Shown one piece after another: positions 15,747 to 22,174 of a stretch of 22,174 bases of DNA. Made by a program: the position numbers and the translations under genes. This DNA comes from Myxococcales bacterium UBA5297 (GTDB lineage Bacteria; Myxococcota; Myxococcia; Myxococcales; UBA5297). Position 1 is the first letter of the stretch; each line of letters begins with the position of its first letter. Below the pieces are notes generated by a model, which was given only the letters and a program-made list of their open reading frames with translations, ran no database searches and was not told where the DNA came from. The stretch is from assembly GCA_002408385.1 (NCBI GenBank), contig DHSB01000112.1, positions 1-22,174 of the forward strand. The letters are read 5' to 3'.

Positions 15747-16214
15747 CTATTCGATCCCAGAGAAGAGGAAGAGGTAGAGGAACAGGGCGAAGCCGAGCAG
15801 CGCCGCGGTGATTTGAAGCGCGGACTTGACCGCCGACTTGCGCCGCTCGCGCCGTGCGGCGACGAGCGCCTCCTCTTCGAGGGGATAGCAGTCGATGACC
15901 GACTGCCAGCCCTGCCCGAGATCGACCAGGTCCGTCGAGGCCATCCTGCCCTCGAGGAGCATCTTCTTGACCTCTTCGAGCTCGGCTTCACCGTCGGACG
16001 CGAGCACCTTGCGGGGTGCCTCCGCGTATGCGACCGCGGGGGCGAGGAGACCCTGATTGCTCCGTCGCGGTCCGAGCACCGAATGGCGCTTCTCGCCGGA
16101 GGAGAAGATGTCGGAGATGCCGGCCAAATCGGCGTCGCGCTCGTTCTGCATGTAGACCCGATGGACTTCGGATCTGTCGGTGGTGCTCGTGAGGATTCGA
16201 TAGCGCACCTTCAT
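15747..16214 (-). CDS. Tail-anchored small protein, paralog 3 of 3
   Basis: 155 aa from the ATG at 16214, preceded by AGGGGG. MKVRYRILTSTTDRSE at the N-terminus is nearly identical to paralog 2. The linker differs. The conserved block runs from EAPRKVLASDGEAELEEVK to DLVDLGQGWQSVIDC (66-109), followed by LEEEALVAARRERRKS and a transmembrane helix (~130-151) ending FSGIE. It starts 79 bp downstream of the atpC stop on the same strand with no clear terminator between them, so it could be read through from the ATP synthase operon. Function unknown; the shared cysteine in the SEC/DEC/IDC position is notable. Confidence 0.78.
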   Translation of the reverse strand: MKVRYRILTSTTDRSEVHRVYMQNERDADLAGISDIFSSGEKRHSVLGPRRSNQGLLAPAVAYAEAPRKVLASDGEAELEEVKKMLLEGRMASTDLVDLGQGWQSVIDCYPLEEEALVAARRERRKSAVKSALQITAALLGFALFLYLFLFSGIE

Positions 16215-16293
16215 GTCGTCTGCCCCCTTGCGCCGAGTTGTGAGCTTTGAGTTGGGAGCGAGAAGCTCAGGTTCCGCCCCTCGACTCCCGACC

Positions 16294-16704
16294 CTACACC
16301 TTCGCCCTCCGCGCGACCTGGATGCGCACCGCGGCCCGCCGCACCCGCCACAGCTCACTCGAAAACTCCGGGCTCGCCTCGGTGAGCCCCTTGAGCCGCT
16401 CCCGCGCGTTCGCGGAGGCTCGCTGGGCGCGCTCGAGGTCGATCTCCTCGGCCGCCTCGGCGGTGTCGGCGAGCACGCGGACGCTATTCTCCGAGACCTC
16501 GATGAAGCCTCCGCCTATCGCGTAGCGGCGCGGCTGCCCGTCCAGCTCGTAGCTCAGCTCGCCGGGCGAGATTGCGGTGATGAAGGGCGCGTGTCCCACG
16601 CGCACGCCGAACAGGCCGCTCGCGCCGGGCGCGCGCAGCTCGTCGACGTCGGCCGACACGACCTTGCGCTCGGGGGTGACGATCTCCAGGTGAACCTTGG
16701 CCAT
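16294..16704 (-). CDS. atpC: F1 ATP synthase epsilon subunit
   Basis: 136 aa. Central-stalk subunit that couples and inhibits F1. It starts MAKVHLEIVTPERKVVSADVDEL and continues with the beta-sandwich signatures APGASGLFGVRVGHAPFI and YAIGGGFIEVSENSVRVLADTAE, then the two-helix C-terminal domain (ERAQRASANARERLKGL). The ATG has AGGAG 5 nt upstream and follows the atpD stop by 15 bp, so it is the last gene of the F1 operon. Confidence 0.97.
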   Translation of the reverse strand: MAKVHLEIVTPERKVVSADVDELRAPGASGLFGVRVGHAPFITAISPGELSYELDGQPRRYAIGGGFIEVSENSVRVLADTAEAAEEIDLERAQRASANARERLKGLTEASPEFSSELWRVRRAAVRIQVARRAKV

Positions 16705-16719
16705 CGCTTCTCCTGCTCC

Positions 16720-18249
<1,530 letters not shown>

Positions 18250-18876
18250 CTACTCGAACAGCCCCTTGCTCAGGTCGAACTGCCCGAGGTCCTGCTTGCC
18301 GTTCGCGTCCAAACCCTTCGGCGCTGCGCCCCCGCCTTGCGCGCGCTCGGCCGCCATCACCTTCTTGCAGGCGGGCACGCGCGCCTCGAAGTCGAGCGAG
18401 GCGGGGTTGCTCGGATCGACCGGAGTGTCGCAGCGCAGGCGGGCGATCCCCTTGGCGCACGCCTGCATCTGGTTGCGCGAGTAGGGGGCCTTGCCCTGGA
18501 GCTGATCGCACAGCGCGCCCGCCTGATCACACGGCAGCTCGAGGCCGCCGCCCAGGCACTTCTTGAGCACCTTGCACTGCGCGGCAAAGCGCGCCCGGCA
18601 CGACTCGGCCAGCGTCGGCGCGTCCTTGGGCGCCTTCTTGCCAGCCTGCGGCTCGCCCTCGGCGCCCTCGCCCTTCACCACGCGGCTCGAGCCATCCTCG
18701 CCGACCTCGATGACCTTGCCCGAGTCGCTCAGCCCGTCCTCGTCGACCTCGATGACCTTGCCGCCCCCGGCCGCCCCCTCGCCTCCCGCCTCCCCTTCTG
18801 CCCACGAGGCCGCGGGGACCAGGAACAGGGCCGCGGTCGCGGCGAGGACTACCGACAGCTCGTGGGCGCGCTTCAT
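18250..18876 (-). CDS. Exported eight-cysteine protein inserted between atpG and atpD
   Basis: 208 aa. A strong AGGAGGGG Shine-Dalgarno precedes the ATG. Signal peptide at 1-26 (basic N-terminus, LAATAALFLVPAASWA). The mature part begins with a Gly/Glu-rich acidic segment containing a 14-residue repeat twice (GKVIEVDEDGLSDS at 40-53, GKVIEVGEDGSSRV at 54-67). A folded-looking domain (90-175) has eight cysteines (93, 101, 107, 116, 123, 140, 149, 170), probably disulfide-paired in the periplasm. It starts 10 bp after the atpG stop and ends 33 bp before atpD, so it is clearly in the operon. I know no F1F0 subunit of this type. It could be an envelope partner or an unrelated passenger. Confidence 0.85.
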   Translation of the reverse strand: MKRAHELSVVLAATAALFLVPAASWAEGEAGGEGAAGGGKVIEVDEDGLSDSGKVIEVGEDGSSRVVKGEGAEGEPQAGKKAPKDAPTLAESCRARFAAQCKVLKKCLGGGLELPCDQAGALCDQLQGKAPYSRNQMQACAKGIARLRCDTPVDPSNPASLDFEARVPACKKVMAAERAQGGGAAPKGLDANGKQDLGQFDLSKGLFE

Positions 18877-18886
18877 CGTTCCCCTC

Positions 18887-19762
18887 CTACTGGAGCGCTT
18901 CGGCGCCGGAGACGATCTCCACCAGCTCCTTGGTGATCATCGCCTGGCGCGTGCGGTTGAACTGCAGCGTCAGCTTGGAAATCATGTCGGCCGCGTTCTT
19001 CGTCGCGTTCTCCATCGCGGTCATGCGCGCGGCGTTCTCGGCGGCCAGCGACTCGAGCAGCGCCTGCCAGACGTTGTTGGCGAGGTAGCGCGGCAGCAGG
19101 TCTTCGAGGATGGCCTTCGCGTCGGGCTCGTATTCGTACTCGACCGGCAGCACGGCGCCCGGCGCCGGCGCGGAGAGCTCGGGGTTCTCGATGGGCAGGA
19201 GCTGGAGGACTCTGACCTCCTGGGTGACCGCCGAGACGAACTCGTTGTAGACGAGCATCACCGCGTCGATCTCGCCGCTCAGGAACAGGTCGGCCAGCTC
19301 GCGGGCGATCTCTTGGGCCGCGCTGAACTTCAGGTTCGAGAGCAGGCCCGGGTAGTTCTTGCGGATCTCGCGGCCGCGCCGGCGGAAGAAGTCGTGGCCC
19401 TTGCGACCGATGGTGCGCAGGGTGATCTTCTCGACCCGACCCTCGTTCTCCAGCGCGAACTGGCGCACGCGCCGTTCGATGGCGCCGTTGAAGCCGCCGC
19501 ACAGGCCGCGGTCGCTGGTGATGGCCAAGACCTCGATGCGCTTGATCTCGCGCTGCTGCAAGAGCGGGTGCCGGGCGAGGGCGGCGCGCGAGGCGACGCT
19601 GTCGAGCACCCCCTTCATCGCCTTGGAGTAGGGACGCGCCGACAGCACCGCCTCCTGCGCGCGGCGCAGGCGGGCAGCGGCGACCATCTTCATCGCCCGG
19701 GTGATCTGCTGCGTGCTCTTCACCGAGCGGATGCGGGTGCGGATGGCTTTGAGCGAGGACAT
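18887..19762 (-). CDS. atpG: F1 ATP synthase gamma subunit
   Basis: 291 aa. Rotary shaft of F1. The N-terminal helix reads SLKAIRTRIRSVKSTQQITRAMKMVAAARLRRAQ, the middle contains ITSDRGLCGGFN, and the C-terminal helix contains ENAARMTAMENATKNAADMI and LTLQFNRTRQAMITKELVEIVSGAEAL; these are the standard gamma signatures. AGGTGA lies 4 nt before the ATG. It follows atpA by 37 bp. Confidence 0.97.
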   Translation of the reverse strand: MSSLKAIRTRIRSVKSTQQITRAMKMVAAARLRRAQEAVLSARPYSKAMKGVLDSVASRAALARHPLLQQREIKRIEVLAITSDRGLCGGFNGAIERRVRQFALENEGRVEKITLRTIGRKGHDFFRRRGREIRKNYPGLLSNLKFSAAQEIARELADLFLSGEIDAVMLVYNEFVSAVTQEVRVLQLLPIENPELSAPAPGAVLPVEYEYEPDAKAILEDLLPRYLANNVWQALLESLAAENAARMTAMENATKNAADMISKLTLQFNRTRQAMITKELVEIVSGAEALQ

Positions 19763-19799
19763 CTGTCACCTGTGGCCCGCGAAACCGGGCCGCGAGAGG

Positions 19800-21329
<1,530 letters not shown>

Positions 21330-21382
21330 GGTGTTTGCCTAACCCTCGTGATGCGGCCGCAGGGGAGAAAAAGCCCCGCCCG

Positions 21383-21922
21383 CTAGGCCTTGAGCTGCTT
21401 TTTGAGCCCTTCGATGTGAGTGCGAAGGCTGCCGTCGAAAGTCCTGCCGCCGACCTGCGCGACGACCCCGCCGAGAATCGAGGGGTCGACCGACCGCTCG
21501 ACGACGACGTTGCGGCGGGTCGCGCGCGCCAGGAGCACGGTGATCTCGCGGGCGGCCTCCTCGCTGAGCGGCACGGCGCTGGTGACCTGGGCCTTGACCC
21601 GTCCGGCCTTCTCGTCGGCGAGCGCCCGGTAGACCTCGGCGATCTGCGGGACGAGCACCAGCCGGTTGCGCTCGGCGAGCAGGCGCAGCGCGTTGGTGAC
21701 CGTGGGGCTGAGCTTCAGGCTCGCGGCCATCGCGTCAATGAGTTGCAGCTTGACCTCGCGGGTAGTGGCCGGCTCGCGCAGCGCGGCGACGAGCTCCTTG
21801 TCGGACTCGAGGGCGGTCGCGGCCGCAGCCAGCTCGCGCCCGACTTCGTCGAGCCGGTTCTCCTCGGCAGCAAGCTCGAAGATCGCCTTTGCATAGCGGC
21901 GCGCGATGCTGAGTTCGTTCAC
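21383..21922 (-). CDS. atpH: F1F0 ATP synthase delta subunit
   Basis: 179 aa from a GTG at 21922 (NELSIARRYAKAIFELAAEEN), the usual delta start. The frame stays open to a TTG at 22036, but that TTG is the promoter's -35 box, so the longer form is rejected. Further family signatures are TNALRLLAERNRL and the C-terminal ARATRRNVVVERSVDPSILGGVVAQVGGRTFDGSLRTHIEGLKKQL. The delta subunit ties F1 to the peripheral stalk. It is the first gene of the cluster; no atpF is seen upstream inside the window. Confidence 0.96.
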   Translation of the reverse strand: MNELSIARRYAKAIFELAAEENRLDEVGRELAAAATALESDKELVAALREPATTREVKLQLIDAMAASLKLSPTVTNALRLLAERNRLVLVPQIAEVYRALADEKAGRVKAQVTSAVPLSEEAAREITVLLARATRRNVVVERSVDPSILGGVVAQVGGRTFDGSLRTHIEGLKKQLKA

Positions 21923-22174
21923 ACCCGAGTCCTCGCGCCCGGCCGGCGAACGAGCGCGAGTTTCGCCCTCGCGAACGCAGGAGCCTGCCGGGAAAAATTG
22001 GGGTGTATTGCTATCGGAGCCCCCGGCGAGTGTCAATTGCGAAATGGTCGCGCCCCGGACCGAAAAACGACCGGCTTCTCGACACTTGGGCCGTCTTCGC
22101 GGCCGTGGCGGCCGCCGTCCGGGGCCCGCTTCGGCACCGCGTTGGGCGGGTCGCCGTCCCCCCCCCCCCCGGGA
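21923..22174. other. Region upstream of atpH without a gene; poly-C at the end
   Basis: Apart from the promoter at 22008-22036, no open frame with family resemblance is seen on either strand. The final bases include a run of about 13 C residues ending 4 bp before the window end, which may be a sequencing or contig-edge artefact. Confidence 0.5.
22008..22036 (-). promoter_or_regulatory. Candidate sigma70 promoter of the ATP synthase F1 operon
   Basis: Perfect -35 TTGACA (minus strand, 22036-22031), 17-bp spacer, then TAGCAA (22013-22008) as a weaker -10 with 3 of 6 matches. It lies 86 bp upstream of the atpH GTG and in the only AT-rich pocket of the region. Confidence 0.55.

Noticed and set aside
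21383..22036. Longer atpH starting at TTG 22036
   Set aside because: That TTG is the -35 box TTGACA of the likely promoter, and the extra 38 residues are absent from delta subunits; GTG 21922 gives the usual N-terminus.
22154..22174. Poly-C tract as a phase-variable element
   Set aside because: It is at the very end of the window with no gene beside it; a sequencing or assembly-edge artefact is more likely.

Overview
The window is 22 kb of very GC-rich bacterial DNA with wobble-position GC bias, overlapping antisense open frames, Shine-Dalgarno-led genes and a proteobacterial-type F1 ATP synthase cluster. Gene content (CapA with TPR, MEMO-AMMECR1 fusion, many secreted orphan proteins) and the abundance of small dispersed palindromes suggest a Myxococcota or related deltaproteobacterial lineage. 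That placement is inference; no rRNA or other strong taxonomic marker is present.

Left part (1-9141), mostly housekeeping and accessory single genes. A secreted ChaN/TraB-like protein (+) converges on a two-domain GNAT protein (-). Then come a fused O6-alkylguanine transferase/AlkA glycosylase (-), a divergent thymidylate kinase (+), a shattered Rpn/YhgA-type nuclease pseudogene (-) carrying three different palindromes, a putative lipoprotein fusing the MEMO and AMMECR1 families (-), a monofunctional proline dehydrogenase (-) and an exported TPR-CapA phosphoesterase-like protein (+).

Middle (9142-12678). About 1.5 kb holds no convincing gene but contains a 12-unit array of 42/43-bp repeats, half of whose units carry a TTGGCA-N3-TGCCAA type palindrome. 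A 3'-damaged DUF4440/SnoaL-like gene follows, then an intact GHKL ATPase fused to a STAS-like (DUF4325-type) domain. Next is a 329-bp intergenic stretch with several copies of a dispersed repeat.

Right part (12679-22174), all minus strand. The F1 operon runs atpH-atpA-atpG-[exported eight-cysteine protein]-atpD-atpC behind a promoter with a perfect TTGACA. No b-subunit gene is seen in the 252 bp upstream, so the F0 genes are probably elsewhere. Downstream in the same direction lie three paralogous small proteins, each with a C-terminal membrane anchor. The second and third are separated by a cytoplasmic-looking zincin metalloprotease. I do not recognise this protease/tail-anchored paralog cluster as a described system, and it is the best candidate here for something new, together with the 42-bp palindrome array and the exported protein embedded in the ATP synthase operon.
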